DNA of 64,000 bases from Campylobacter showae (GCF_900573985.1 NZ_UWOK01000001.1:1116001-1180000); one strand, 5' to 3'; positions 44,664 to 58,450 are shown, numbered from the stretch's first letter. Program-made: numbers and translations. Notes: generated by a model from the sequence alone, not told the origin.

Positions 44664-46149
44664 AAAAATCAATGACGCTAACTACAATATATTTTTAGAG
44701 CAGGCTAAAGCAAAGGCTAAAGCTATAGAATTTGAGGCCGAGCGCACGCTAAAAGACGCTAAAATCCAAGTCCAAGAGGCTGAATTTGAAGCCAAGAAAA
44801 AATACGACGACAAAACCGTAAAACTACAAAAAGAGTACACGCAAAAATTTGAAGAGATCGGTAAAAAAGAGCAAACTCTGCTAAACGAGCAAGAAATTTT
44901 AAACGAAAGCAGAGCTGAGCTAGAAAAATCCCGAAATGAAGCAAAAAGCGTCTATGAAGAGGGGCTTGGGCTAAAAGCAAGCTATCAAGCCAAACTGCAA
45001 GAAGCGCTAAAGGTACTTGAGCACGCCGCCGGCCTAACGCAAGAAGAGGCGCGCGAAGAGGTACTAAAAAAAGTAGAGGAAAAAAGCCGCGCCGAGATCG
45101 CTCACATCGTGCGAAAACACGAGGAGGAGGCCAAACGCGAGGCTAAAAAACGCGTGAATTATATTTTGGCGCAGGCTACGTCGCGATTTGCGGGGGAATT
45201 TGCCGCCGAACGTCTGATAAATGTCGTGGATATCAAAAACGACGAGCTAAAAGGACGCATAATCGGCAAAGAGGGGCGCAATATCAAGACCCTAGAAATG
45301 GTGCTAGGCGTAGATATCATCATCGACGATATGCCGCACGCTATCACGCTAAGCAGTTTTAACCTCTATAGAAGGGCGATTGCTACGCGCGTGATAGAGC
45401 TTTTAGTACAAGACGGCCGAATACAGCCTGCAAGGATAGAAGATCTACACAAAAAAGTATGCGAAGAATTTGAAGCATCGATCCTAGAGGAGGGCGAAAA
45501 TATCGTCATAGATCTGGGTCTTAGCAAAATCCATCCGGAGATAATGAAACTAATCGGCAAGCTAAAATTTAGAGCCAGCTACGGACAAAACGCCCTAGCG
45601 CACAGCCTCGAGGTAGCCCATCTAGCGGGTATCATCGCGGCTGAAACGGGCGGAGACGAAAAGCTAGCCAAAAGAGCGGGCTTGCTGCACGATATCGGCA
45701 AGGCCTTGACGCATGAATTTGAGGGTAGTCACGTCGATTTGGGTGCTGAAATTTGCAAACGCTACAAAGAACATCCTGTAGTCATAAACGCCATCTACGC
45801 CCACCATGGACACGAGGAGGCAACTAGCGTAGAAAGCGCCGCCGTTTGCGCCGCGGACGCTCTAAGCGCGGCTCGCCCCGGAGCGCGCAGAGAGGTGCTT
45901 GAAAGCTTCCTAAAACGTGTCGAAGAGATAGAAAACATCGCAAAAAGCAAAGAGGGTATCAAGCAGGCATACGCGATAAACGCCGGTCGCGAGATCCGCG
46001 TCATCGCAAACGCCAAGCTCATAAACGACGACGAAGCGGTGCTCGTAGCCAAAGAAATCGCCGCCGAGATCGAGAGCAAGGTGCAGTATCCGGGCGAGAT
46101 CAAGGTAAACGTGATCCGAGAAACTAGAGCCATAGAAATGGCGAAATAG
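44596..46149 (+). CDS. rny: Ribonuclease Y
   Basis: 517 aa, full length. N-terminal membrane anchor (3-25, IDILIGLGAGAAGVGAGYLIA), long coiled coil (about 30-200, Lys/Glu/Ala-rich), KH domain (GRIIGKEGRNIKTLEMVLGVDIIIDD) and HD domain (LLHDIGKAL, HHGHEEA). Membrane-bound endoribonuclease starting mRNA decay. AAAAGAGGA lies 6 nt before the ATG inside the preceding gene. Confidence 0.96.
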   Translation: MIDILIGLGAGAAGVGAGYLIAKKINDANYNIFLEQAKAKAKAIEFEAERTLKDAKIQVQEAEFEAKKKYDDKTVKLQKEYTQKFEEIGKKEQTLLNEQEILNESRAELEKSRNEAKSVYEEGLGLKASYQAKLQEALKVLEHAAGLTQEEAREEVLKKVEEKSRAEIAHIVRKHEEEAKREAKKRVNYILAQATSRFAGEFAAERLINVVDIKNDELKGRIIGKEGRNIKTLEMVLGVDIIIDDMPHAITLSSFNLYRRAIATRVIELLVQDGRIQPARIEDLHKKVCEEFEASILEEGENIVIDLGLSKIHPEIMKLIGKLKFRASYGQNALAHSLEVAHLAGIIAAETGGDEKLAKRAGLLHDIGKALTHEFEGSHVDLGAEICKRYKEHPVVINAIYAHHGHEEATSVESAAVCAADALSAARPGARREVLESFLKRVEEIENIAKSKEGIKQAYAINAGREIRVIANAKLINDDEAVLVAKEIAAEIESKVQYPGEIKVNVIRETRAIEMAK

Positions 46150-46167
46150 GTCAAATTCAGGTAGAAA

Positions 46168-46758
46168 ATGAGAAAAATTTTACTAGCGATTTTTTGCGTT
46201 TTAGCGCTCGTGGCAAACGACGAACTCGTGCTAAACGCATCAAATTCTTTTACGACGACGATGCGTAAAAACTCTGATGCGCCGGTTAAGTCTTTGCTTC
46301 AAAACGCAAAAGCGGTCGTCGTTTTTCCGAGCATTACTAAAGTCGGCTTCGTACTGGGCGGCATGCACGGCAAGGGCGTGATGCTCGTGGGAAACCCGTA
46401 CGCGCCTAGCGAAATGATGGTCGTGGATATCAGCGGCGGCAGTATCGGGCTGCAAGTTGGCTACGAAAATAGCTCGCTCGTGCTATTTATCCTAAAAGAT
46501 AGCCTCGTAGCCGACATAAAAGATGCCAAAATCACGATAAACGCCGACGCATCGTTTGCATTTGCCGATACGGGCAAATTTTACGGTAGAGTGAGCGATT
46601 TTAGCTTTACTAGCGATATCTACGCGTATACGGACAACGACGGATTTTTTGCCGGGGCGAGCTTTGGCGGAGCGGTGCTGGCTAAAACTAGCGACGCGCC
46701 TCTAAGGATGGATAGCTATGGATATAACGCGCTAATGGGCGCTATCTCAAAATACTAA
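46168..46758 (+). CDS. Secreted SYLF-domain (YSC84-like) lipid-binding protein, second copy
   Basis: 196 aa, signal peptide MRKILLAIFCVLALVA. SYLF features: AVVVFPSITKVGFVLGGMHGKGVMLVG, MVVDISGGSIGLQVGYENSSLVLFIL, INADASFAFADTG, GFFAGASFGGAVLA. It is a diverged paralogue of the 35105-35770 product. Eighteen nt after rny and just before a DedA gene; together with DedA and the DUF945 gene it forms an envelope-themed row. Confidence 0.88.
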   Translation: MRKILLAIFCVLALVANDELVLNASNSFTTTMRKNSDAPVKSLLQNAKAVVVFPSITKVGFVLGGMHGKGVMLVGNPYAPSEMMVVDISGGSIGLQVGYENSSLVLFILKDSLVADIKDAKITINADASFAFADTGKFYGRVSDFSFTSDIYAYTDNDGFFAGASFGGAVLAKTSDAPLRMDSYGYNALMGAISKY

Positions 46759-46767
46759 AGGCCAAAT

Positions 46768-47340
46768 TTGCAAGAGATGCTAACCTCGCTATCGACCTAC
46801 GGGTACGTGATAGTGTTTTTATATTCGCTTGGAGGAGGCATGGTTGCTATCATCGCGGCCGGCGTGCTAGCTCATCTAGGCAAGATGGACATAACCGTGA
46901 GTATCGTGCTGGCAGCCGCAGCTAACGCTATCGGCGATACGCTGCTTTTTTATGTCAGCAGGTATAACCGCGCGGCCGTGATGCCGTATCTGGCTAGACA
47001 TAAACGTAAGCTTGCCTTTTCTCAAATTTTGTTTAAAAAACACGGAAATAAAATAATATTTTTCAAAAAATTTATCTACGGACTAAAGACTCTCATCCCG
47101 CTTGCTATCGGGCTTACGAAGTATTCGTTCGCTAAATTTAGCGTGATAAACGTTATTAGCGCGGTAGCTTGGGCGATTTTGCTCGGGCTTGGTAGCTTTT
47201 GGGCGGGCGAGGCGTTTGAGCGGGCGTGGGATTTTATGGGCGAAAACGGCTGGCTGATGCCGGTTGCGATGTTTTCGCTACTGACGCTCATCTGGGTATA
47301 TCTACAACAAGCAACAAAAAAGAAAGGAAGGTCGGAATGA
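46768..47340 (+). CDS. DedA-family (VTT domain) membrane protein
   Basis: 190 aa. Start TTG 46768 with AAAGG 6 nt upstream; ATG 46777 is an alternative that drops three residues. VTT-domain features: YSLGGGMVAIIAAGVLAHLG, ISRYNR-like VSRYNRAAVM, FFKKFIYGLKTLIPLAIGLTKYSFAKFSVINV and a last TM. DedA proteins flip undecaprenyl phosphate or phospholipids across the inner membrane (family knowledge). It overlaps the next gene by 4 nt (ATGA). Confidence 0.85.
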   Translation: MQEMLTSLSTYGYVIVFLYSLGGGMVAIIAAGVLAHLGKMDITVSIVLAAAANAIGDTLLFYVSRYNRAAVMPYLARHKRKLAFSQILFKKHGNKIIFFKKFIYGLKTLIPLAIGLTKYSFAKFSVINVISAVAWAILLGLGSFWAGEAFERAWDFMGENGWLMPVAMFSLLTLIWVYLQQATKKKGRSE

Positions 47341-48650
47341 AAAAGTTACTCATTGTATTGGTGATTATAGCCGGCGTGGTTTTTGGCGGGCTAAAATTTA
47401 ACGCAAACAAGGTGGAGGAAAAGTACAACGAGGCTTTGAACCTAATCAAAGCAAACGGTATGGAGGTCAAAAACAGCGTATTTGAGGGCGGTCTGCTAAA
47501 GTCGCACGCAAACTACGATGTAGTTTTGTCTAAAAACTACATAAACGAGCTCGTCTCTCTTGGCGAAGAGTACGGTGCACCAGAGGATCTAACAATAAAA
47601 ATCGACATGAATATCTCGCACGGCTTTGACAGCTTGCTAGGTAAATTTGAAGTTGCGGGCGATGCCGAGTTTTTAAACGATCCGTATAAAAATTTCATAA
47701 AAGAGATATTTGATACGACTAGACCTATCAAATTTCACGCCGACGGCGCTTCTGGAGGAGATAAAAAATTCGTCTTTGAGCTAGTCGGAGTGCAAAAAGA
47801 ACAAGACGGCAATAAGCTAAATCTTGCCAAATCGTTTTTAAATTTTGATATAAACGGCGAAAAGAAAATAACCGGAGTCTCTTTCGTAAACGACTTTATC
47901 GACTTTGCTAGCAAACAAGGCGTCGCTATAAAGATCAAAAATATCGACTATGACGTGAAGTACGAAACGCCGATCGAGCCGAAAATGATCTCTAAAGCGC
48001 TTGTAAATAGCACTTATAAATTTGAACTCGGCGGTATAGACGTCATTTCAGGCGCTGAGGCGTTGCAGATCGGAAAGATAGCGAGCGACTCAAAACTAAC
48101 CGTGCTAAGCGATACTCTAACGCAGGATGATACGAGCACTATAGAGAAAATAAAATATGGAAAATATGAATTTAAAGACTTTTTGATCAAAACGAAATTT
48201 TCAAATTTAGATAAAGGCGCGTTTGAAGATATTATTAACGCGAAGGGAGAGCCTGAAGCTCAGCTTGCGGCGATAATGCAAGCACTTGATAAATTTATAA
48301 AAAGAGCGCCGAAACTTACCTTTGAAAATTTAAATTTTAAAAATGTGGCCGGCAAGAGCTATGTCTCAAATTTTGAGATTTCTATCGATCCGGACGGTAT
48401 AGATACTCAAAATCTGCTCGAAAATATCCCGACCGCTATAAATTTTAGCGGTAAAATCGAGCTTGATACGACGCCTGGCGGGTTTGTATTCGGCAGCAGC
48501 GAGGAAAAAGAGGGGATAGATGCTATGCTCGTAAACGGCGGACTATTTATAGAAAACGGCGGCAAATACGTAACTATCTTTAAATACAATAAAAGAACGC
48601 AAGACTTGATCTTTAATGAAAATTTATCCTTAAAATCTCTTCTTCAATAA
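47337..48650 (+). CDS. DUF945 (YdgA-like) family protein
   Basis: 437 aa from ATG 47337, which overlaps the DedA stop and has AAGGAAGG upstream; starting here gives a proper anchor MKKLLIVLVIIAGVVFGGLKF. DUF945 layout: an N-terminal signal anchor then a long beta-rich periplasmic region (VEEKYNEALNLIKANGMEVKNSVFEGGLLKSHANYDVVL). Paralogues of this type are abundant in Campylobacter and Helicobacter-like envelopes; function unknown. Its terminator lies directly after the stop. Confidence 0.8.
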   Translation: MKKLLIVLVIIAGVVFGGLKFNANKVEEKYNEALNLIKANGMEVKNSVFEGGLLKSHANYDVVLSKNYINELVSLGEEYGAPEDLTIKIDMNISHGFDSLLGKFEVAGDAEFLNDPYKNFIKEIFDTTRPIKFHADGASGGDKKFVFELVGVQKEQDGNKLNLAKSFLNFDINGEKKITGVSFVNDFIDFASKQGVAIKIKNIDYDVKYETPIEPKMISKALVNSTYKFELGGIDVISGAEALQIGKIASDSKLTVLSDTLTQDDTSTIEKIKYGKYEFKDFLIKTKFSNLDKGAFEDIINAKGEPEAQLAAIMQALDKFIKRAPKLTFENLNFKNVAGKSYVSNFEISIDPDGIDTQNLLENIPTAINFSGKIELDTTPGGFVFGSSEEKEGIDAMLVNGGLFIENGGKYVTIFKYNKRTQDLIFNENLSLKSLLQ

Positions 48651-48657
48651 AATTTAG

Positions 48658-48697
48658 CATGCTTAGACAAATTTTATGTTTGTTTAAGCATGTTTTC
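48658..48697 (+). terminator. Rho-independent terminator overlapping the rRNA promoter region
   Basis: CATGCTTAGACAAA (48658-48671) pairs with TTTGTTTAAGCATG (48679-48692), 14 bp with one G-U, a 7-nt loop, then TTTTCT. It ends the DUF945 transcript. The right arm also covers the spot where the -35 region of the rrn promoter would sit. Confidence 0.8.
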
Positions 48698-48699
48698 TA

Positions 48700-48705
48700 T
48701 ATAAT
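48700..48705 (+). promoter_or_regulatory. Putative rRNA operon promoter (-10)
   Basis: A perfect TATAAT preceded by the T-rich periodic DNA typical of Campylobacter sigma-70 promoters; about 215 nt before mature 16S, leaving room for the leader with its processing stem. No other box of this quality lies before 16S. Confidence 0.6.
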
Positions 48706-48761
48706 TCACTTTCCGCTTCACAGAAAGCGAGTTTTTTAAATTAACACTGTTAAACTAATTA

Positions 48762-48798
48762 GTCAATCTTTGAAATCTAAACAAGTGATCGATTGAGC
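48762..48798 (+). repeat. 16S processing stem, left arm
   Basis: About 37 nt running GTCAATCTTTGAAAT...AAACAAGTG...TCGATTGAG can pair over almost its whole length with 50503-50537 (CTCAATCG...CTTGTTTAG...GAAAGATTGAC). This closes the 16S in a long helix, the usual RNase III substrate in pre-rRNA. Confidence 0.7.
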
Positions 48799-48919
48799 CA
48801 ATCTTTTATCAGGCTTTCCTTGGAAAGTAGATAAGAGATAAAACTAATTAATAAAATTAAAGTTTTTTGATTAAAACTTCATAATAAAATCCTAATATCT
48901 TTAATGATTTAGGTAATTT

Positions 48920-50432
<1,513 letters not shown>

Positions 50433-50502
50433 AGAGTACAACGAATATTCTCTCACAAGATATTCGTCAAAGGAAAATTTAGGTTATCGCTATAGATAAT
50501 CT

Positions 50503-50537
50503 ACTCAATCGACCTTGTTTAGTTTTGAAAGATTGAC
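50503..50537 (+). repeat. 16S processing stem, right arm
   Basis: Complement of 48762-48798 with few mismatches (CTCAATCG, CTTGTTTAG, AAAGATTGAC). It lies between mature 16S and tRNA-Ile, as expected of the 16S precursor stalk. Confidence 0.7.
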
Positions 50538-50549
50538 GCAAACCTATAG

Positions 50550-50626
50550 GGGCCTATAGCTCAGCTGGTTAGAGTGCACCCCTGATAAGGGTGAGGTCAC
50601 AAGTTCAAGTCTTGTTAGGCCCACCA
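50550..50626 (+). tRNA. tRNA-Ile (GAT)
   Basis: 77 nt including an encoded CCA. Acceptor GGGCCTA pairs with TAGGCCC. The anticodon loop CTGATAA gives GAT. D arm AGCTCAGCTGGTTAGAGT and T arm GTTCAAGTC are intact. The usual tRNA of 16S-23S spacers. Confidence 0.96.
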
Positions 50627-50638
50627 GAGAATTTAATT

Positions 50639-50714
50639 GGGGAATTAGCTCAGCTGGGAGAGCGCCTGCTTTGCACGCAGGAGGTCAGCGGTTCGATCCC
50701 GCTATTCTCCACCA
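50639..50714 (+). tRNA. tRNA-Ala (TGC)
   Basis: 76 nt including an encoded CCA. Acceptor GGGGAAT pairs with ATTCTCC (one G-U). The anticodon loop TTTGCAC gives TGC. T arm GGTTCGATCC is intact. It lies 12 nt after tRNA-Ile. Confidence 0.96.
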
Positions 50715-51200
50715 TGATTAGTTTAACATCAAAAAAGTCTAAACTAAGTATTTTTATTAAATATTTAGTTTAGACTTTGTCGAAATAGACTCTTTATTTT
50801 TACGGCGCTTTCGAAAGAAGCGGTGTGCTTTAGGGGTTTCCAAAGGGCTTTTTAGCCCTTGGTCGCAAAGACTAGCTTTGCTAGTCTGCGAAGTCTAAAC
50901 GTTATTTAGTTTATCATTGTTAAAAGTCACAATCAAGTTTTAATAAATAAAACAATTTTACAGGACTTGTTAAAGATTTAAAGATCTTGCTTATTTGCTT
51001 AATGCAGAAGTTTGACGTCACAAGATATCACAGGATTTAAAACTTACCTAGATATTAGTCAATGCTTTCCGTCTTAAAAGCTAGAGATTTAAATTTAGTA
51101 ATAGATCTTAAATTTGAGGCTTAGTTATGAAATCTTAAATTTATGAGTTACCTTTAACAAGGAAGTGATGCGAATTAGAATATATTATATACTAATAAAA
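50715..51200 (+). other. Structured tRNA-Ala to 23S spacer
   Basis: 486 nt without a gene, with three strong hairpins: AAAGTCTAAACTA (50734-50746)/TAGTTTAGACTTT (50766-50778); AAGGGCT (50843-50849)/AGCCCTT (50854-50860); GACTAGC (50870-50876)/GCTAGTC (50880-50886). At its end CCTTTAACAAGGAAGTGATG (51151-51170) pairs with CATCACTTCCTTGTTAAGGG beyond the 23S 3' end (54113-54132), the 23S processing stalk. Confidence 0.75.
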
Positions 51201-54447
<3,247 letters not shown>

Positions 54448-55312
54448 TTGATTTAGTTCTCTTGTAATATATTGTATATTTTTACAAATTTGTTTTTTGG
54501 TTTTTTATTTTAACTGGTTTTTGTATCTCTATCTTGGCTTTATAATTTGTTTTTGGATATTTGTTTTTGACTTTTTAAATTTATATTTTATTTCTTACGT
54601 TATGTCTTTCGAATTGCTTCAATCATATTCTTTTTTGAATTGTTTTAGGGTATGTATCACATTAGTCTGTTTTTGTTTTTATGTCTTATGAAATATGTTT
54701 GGGTGGATTGCATTGTCTGGGATTTTATTAAGAAACTATAATTAATAGCTCAAACCATTATCTTATTTTTGTTTAGCATTTTTGCCTTTATTCCATAGAG
54801 AGCTTTTAGTGTAGTTGGCTGAGTATCCAACTTGGGTGTGTTAAGCTAGGTTTTATGCTTTTTAGACTCAAGATAAGTTAAAAACTTTTAGAAGTAAAAA
54901 ATAAGTAAATCTTGCGGTGAGATTTCCAAGCCCGCCTAGAAGCTTTGCTTTGAGATTGGGAAAGCCGCTTTTACTAACTCATTACTCCAATCGGAACGGT
55001 ATGTTTAAAATGGACGGCAAAGTTTATACCAAATAGTCATGAGCTACTCTGTTGGTGAACTAATACCGATACTGTTAAAGTTTCTCAATTTGCTTATTTT
55101 ATTGACTGTTTTTCTGAGACTTTGGAAAATTATGCTATTTTAGAGCTTCTATATCAGATAAAAATGCTATAAGATTTCTATAAATTTAGCTTAGAAATTC
55201 TTGAACGGATTATACACTTGGTTTTCATGTTTTTCATAGCAACTTAATACTTCTTATATTTAAATTAAGTTCCGTTAAGTCTAATTTAATATTGTATATG
55301 GGTGATTGAGAG
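54448..55312. other. AT-rich intergenic stretch holding an IS remnant
   Basis: About 865 nt. The first 300 are extremely T-rich; a 64-codon Phe/Leu/Tyr frame there is a composition artefact. The middle holds GGTGAGATTTCC...GGGAAAGCC, possibly part of the eroded transposase described separately. The rest, up to the ftsI stop, has no visible gene. Confidence 0.5.
55001..55148 (+). pseudogene. IS1595/IS1016-type transposase fragment
   Basis: Translating with frame changes gives MFKMDGKVYT (55001-55030), then QIVMSYSVGELIPIL (55029-55073), then a YFIDCF-containing segment. This follows the order of the IS1016 transposase core (VFGxxKRxGKVYTxIV...LxPII...VYTDCxxSYD). At least two frameshifts and the lack of both ends show it is dead. 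It lies just downstream of the rRNA operon. Recognition is by eye only. Confidence 0.45.
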
Positions 55313-57160
55313 TTAATTCTTTTTTTGCTTGCTTTTAGAATTTGAGTTTGTGGTTTTTTTCTCTGTATTTTCTGCTGGCGGCGCGGCTTGCTCAGGCGCG
55401 GTCAAATTTTCATCGGGCTTTAAAAATCCCTCTTCTACCATTAGCTCTACGGCTGCTCTAAAGGTCGGTAGCGCGCTTTGGGCGCCGAAATAATAATACG
55501 GTTTTTTTGGTTCTCTGGCTAAAACCCCGATCGTATAGCTATTGCCCTGCGAGTCGTTGACAAATCCGAAAAACGAGCCATTGTAGGTATTTGCGTAGCC
55601 CCCGGTCGTGGCTATGTGTGCGGTACCTGTTTTTCCGCCGATTTCTAGACCTTCCACCTTTGCTCTTTTGCCGGTGCCGATCTCGACGGTTTTTATTAGG
55701 ATGCGCTTCATTCTTTCGGCTGCTTCTTGGCTTATGGCTTCGACTGGCTTTGGGTCGTTTACGACGAAAAATTTGCCGTCTTTATAGAGCGAGTCCACGA
55801 CTTTTGGCGTCACCATTACGCCTTTATTATTAAATACGTTATACGCCTTTAGAAGCTGGATAAAAGTCGCTTGCAAGCCGTATCCGTAGCTGATCGTGGC
55901 CTTGTAAATTTGCGAATTTAGCTTGGCTACCGGCGGCATATTTCCGATCTGTTCGTATGGCATATCGATGCCTGTTTTTTGCGTGAAGCCGAAATTTAGA
56001 AGGCCTGAATAAATTTGGGAACCGTCTAGGCGCTGGGCGATTTGTATCATGCCGATATTTGAGCTATATACGATGATGTCTTCGGCTGTGAGGAAGGGCT
56101 CTGGGTGCGTATCTTTTATCGTGCGTTTTCCTAGTTGATAGACGCCGTTGTAGGTGTTTATGCGCTCGAGCGGATTGATTTTGTCGTTTGCTAAAAGGAG
56201 GGCAAAAATAAACGGTTTAAAAACCGAGCCGACCTCGTATGCGTACTCCGTTGCCGAGGAGTTTAGCGACTTGTAGTCTTGTTTTCTGATGTTTGAGGGG
56301 CTATATCTAGAGGTGCTGGCAAGTGCTAGCAGACCGCCCGTTTTTGAGTCCATGACGCCTACGATTATCTCTTTTGCGTTTAGAAATTCTTTCTTTTCAT
56401 CGATGATTTGCTCTAGTCTGGTTTGAAATTTAAGCGAGGCGTTTAGGATGATATCGTATCCGTCCACGCGGTTGGCCAAATTTGAATCGCTCGTAAGGAT
56501 GATGTTGTTTCCGATGTCTTTCGGGCCTAGCAGTTTGGCGTCTTGGATCGAGGAGATGTAGTATTCGTAGGCTTTTTCTACGCCTTTTACGCCCTCTGTT
56601 TTGGTGATGCCGTCTTTTTCGACCTTTTTTACGTAGCCTATCATCGGCGTGAGTGCGTCGGCGGCAACGTATTGTCTGCTTTCGCCGCTTTCTATTATGC
56701 TCATATTACGCAGTATCGCAGCTCCGGTGTTTGGGTCTTCATACGGGATAAAGATTTTTTTTCTATACAGCTTTTTTGATAGCTCTTGCAGATAGGCCGC
56801 ACCCTTGGCGTCGATCTTATAGGATAGCGTAACGGCGCCTTTTTGGCTGTTGATGATTTTAGTTACGCGCTTGATATCGTCGCCGCTATATATGCAGTAA
56901 AGCTTGATAAATAAATCTTTTTTATCGGGGTCGATATTTCTAGTATCTATCATCACTTTGTAGAGCTTTTGGCTACCGGTGATGCTAAATCCGTCCTTTG
57001 TGATGATGTTGCCGCGTAGGGCTGTGTTTATGTCGCTGGTTTCCAGTTTTGGCAGGCGTCTTTCGATATTTGCGCGGTAAAAGATAACTGCCAAAAATAT
57101 GCAGATAAAAAATAAAATAAACGCAAATAAAGCGATTGTTTTTGATTTTCGCTGATTCAA
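55313..57160 (-). CDS. ftsI: Peptidoglycan D,D-transpeptidase FtsI (PBP3-type)
   Basis: 615 aa. N-terminal membrane anchor (about 7-29), dimerisation domain (LRGNIITKDGFSIT), and transpeptidase with SxxK in EVGSVFKPF, SxN in YSSNIGM and KTG in GGKTGTAH. Low-complexity Glu/Lys/Asn/Ser tail. It makes septal murein crosslinks. Encoded right after fliE (3 nt), an arrangement also in C. jejuni as I recall (pbpB-fliE-flgC-flgB). Confidence 0.93.
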   Translation of the reverse strand: MNQRKSKTIALFAFILFFICIFLAVIFYRANIERRLPKLETSDINTALRGNIITKDGFSITGSQKLYKVMIDTRNIDPDKKDLFIKLYCIYSGDDIKRVTKIINSQKGAVTLSYKIDAKGAAYLQELSKKLYRKKIFIPYEDPNTGAAILRNMSIIESGESRQYVAADALTPMIGYVKKVEKDGITKTEGVKGVEKAYEYYISSIQDAKLLGPKDIGNNIILTSDSNLANRVDGYDIILNASLKFQTRLEQIIDEKKEFLNAKEIIVGVMDSKTGGLLALASTSRYSPSNIRKQDYKSLNSSATEYAYEVGSVFKPFIFALLLANDKINPLERINTYNGVYQLGKRTIKDTHPEPFLTAEDIIVYSSNIGMIQIAQRLDGSQIYSGLLNFGFTQKTGIDMPYEQIGNMPPVAKLNSQIYKATISYGYGLQATFIQLLKAYNVFNNKGVMVTPKVVDSLYKDGKFFVVNDPKPVEAISQEAAERMKRILIKTVEIGTGKRAKVEGLEIGGKTGTAHIATTGGYANTYNGSFFGFVNDSQGNSYTIGVLAREPKKPYYYFGAQSALPTFRAAVELMVEEGFLKPDENLTAPEQAAPPAENTEKKTTNSNSKSKQKKN

Positions 57161-57163
57161 GGG

Positions 57164-57466
57164 TTAAATTTGCGTTCTTGAGATTTCTTTATACGCGCTT
57201 AGAGCCTTATTGCGGATCTCTAGCATAAGCTTCATCGACGTGTCGGCCTTGCCAATAGCGATAGCGGCTTGGTGCAGGTCTTTTACCTCGCCCGTTGCTA
57301 GATCGGCGATGGCTTTGTCTGCGTTGATTTGTATCTCGTTTAGCTCTTTTAGCGAGCTATCTAGCACGTCGCCGAAATTTAGCTCGCCTTTTTGATTTTG
57401 CAGAGTATTTGCTTCTTTTTTTTCAAACGGCGAAGCAACCGAGCCGATTTTATCTATGTTTGTCAT
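57164..57466 (-). CDS. fliE: Flagellar hook-basal body protein FliE
   Basis: 100 aa. Typical FliE end: GEVKDLHQAAIAIGKADTSMKLMLEIRNKALSAYKEISRTQI. It joins the MS ring to the proximal rod. Third in the flgB-flgC-fliE order, 5 nt after flgC. Confidence 0.93.
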   Translation of the reverse strand: MTNIDKIGSVASPFEKKEANTLQNQKGELNFGDVLDSSLKELNEIQINADKAIADLATGEVKDLHQAAIAIGKADTSMKLMLEIRNKALSAYKEISRTQI

Positions 57467-57471
57467 AAAAT

Positions 57472-57969
57472 TTAACCTTGTAATAATTCTAACGCGCTTT
57501 GAGCGATCGTTTTAGCCGATTGAAATGCCGAAACGTTTGCCTGATAGGCGCGCGTAGCTTCGATCAGATCCGCCATTTCGATGACGGGATTGATGTTTGG
57601 GTACGCTACGTAGCCCCTCGCGTCGGCGTCGGGGTGAGACGGATCGTATTTTAGCTTAAAATCCTTGTCGTCGCGCACTATCTTGTCAACTACGACGCTC
57701 ATTATAGCAGGTTTTGCGTCTTTTGTATAGAATTTATCGTCTAGCGGATTTTCGTATTCGAGCAAGTTGTGTTTTTTTGCCACTTCGTCGTTTAGTACGC
57801 TATCAAAATCAACCGCCTTAAATATCACCTCGCGGCGTCTATACGGACCGCCTTCCGCCGTTCGCACGGTGTTTGCGTTGGCGATGTTGGAGCTAATGAC
57901 GTTCATCCTAAAGCGCTGTGCGCTTAGTCCGTATCCGCTGATATCAAAGTCGTTTAAATAATTACTCAT
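57472..57969 (-). CDS. flgC: Flagellar proximal rod protein FlgC
   Basis: 165 aa. FlgC signature FDISGYGLSAQRFRMNVISSNIANANT at the start and YVAYPNINPVIEMADLIEATRAYQANVSAFQSAK at the end. Forms the proximal rod with FlgB and FlgF. Nine nt after flgB. Confidence 0.95.
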   Translation of the reverse strand: MSNYLNDFDISGYGLSAQRFRMNVISSNIANANTVRTAEGGPYRRREVIFKAVDFDSVLNDEVAKKHNLLEYENPLDDKFYTKDAKPAIMSVVVDKIVRDDKDFKLKYDPSHPDADARGYVAYPNINPVIEMADLIEATRAYQANVSAFQSAKTIAQSALELLQG

Positions 57970-57978
57970 AATCTATCC

Positions 57979-58416
57979 TTAAATTTTGCTGCTGGCATCA
58001 ACCACGTTTTTAAATATCTGGCCGCTTTGCCTCATGGCGCGATCAAGCGCGGTTATCATTATCGCGTTTTTGCTAAGCTCGGTCGTCTCGACGTCTAGAT
58101 CGACGGTGTTTGCGTCGTTTCGCGCCATATGCCCGTCGCGTAAAAATATCGTTGCCCCGTTTGATGCCGGAAAATCCACGCGAGGAAAATGCGCGCCGTC
58201 CGTTTGCGCGAGTTTTAAAATTTTATTTTCGTCTTTGCCGTAGATTTCTTGCGCCGTTTGCGACAGAGCCGCTTCAAACGCGATGTCGCGGGCTTTGTAA
58301 AAAGGCGTATCGATGTTTGCTATGTTGCTAGAAATCATCTGCTGGCGTAAATTTCTGCTTGCCAGCGCGCTTTCTACGAGCGGTTTTGATTTTGAGGTTT
58401 GGATGCCTGCGAACAT
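57979..58416 (-). CDS. flgB: Flagellar proximal rod protein FlgB
   Basis: 145 aa from ATG 58416, with AGGA upstream and the normal FlgB length; a longer frame from 58497 would start before the sigma-54 promoter. Motifs: LRQQMISSNIANIDTPFYKARDIAFE and TTELSKNAIMITALDRAMRQS. First gene of the flgB-flgC-fliE(-ftsI) unit. Confidence 0.95.
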   Translation of the reverse strand: MFAGIQTSKSKPLVESALASRNLRQQMISSNIANIDTPFYKARDIAFEAALSQTAQEIYGKDENKILKLAQTDGAHFPRVDFPASNGATIFLRDGHMARNDANTVDLDVETTELSKNAIMITALDRAMRQSGQIFKNVVDASSKI

Positions 58417-58450
58417 TTTCCTGCCTTTTTCTCTAAATTTTGCGAGATAA

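Noticed and set aside
54497..54691. 64-codon Phe/Leu/Tyr-rich frame after the second 5S
   Set aside because: Produced by T-rich DNA; no ribosome-binding site; no family.
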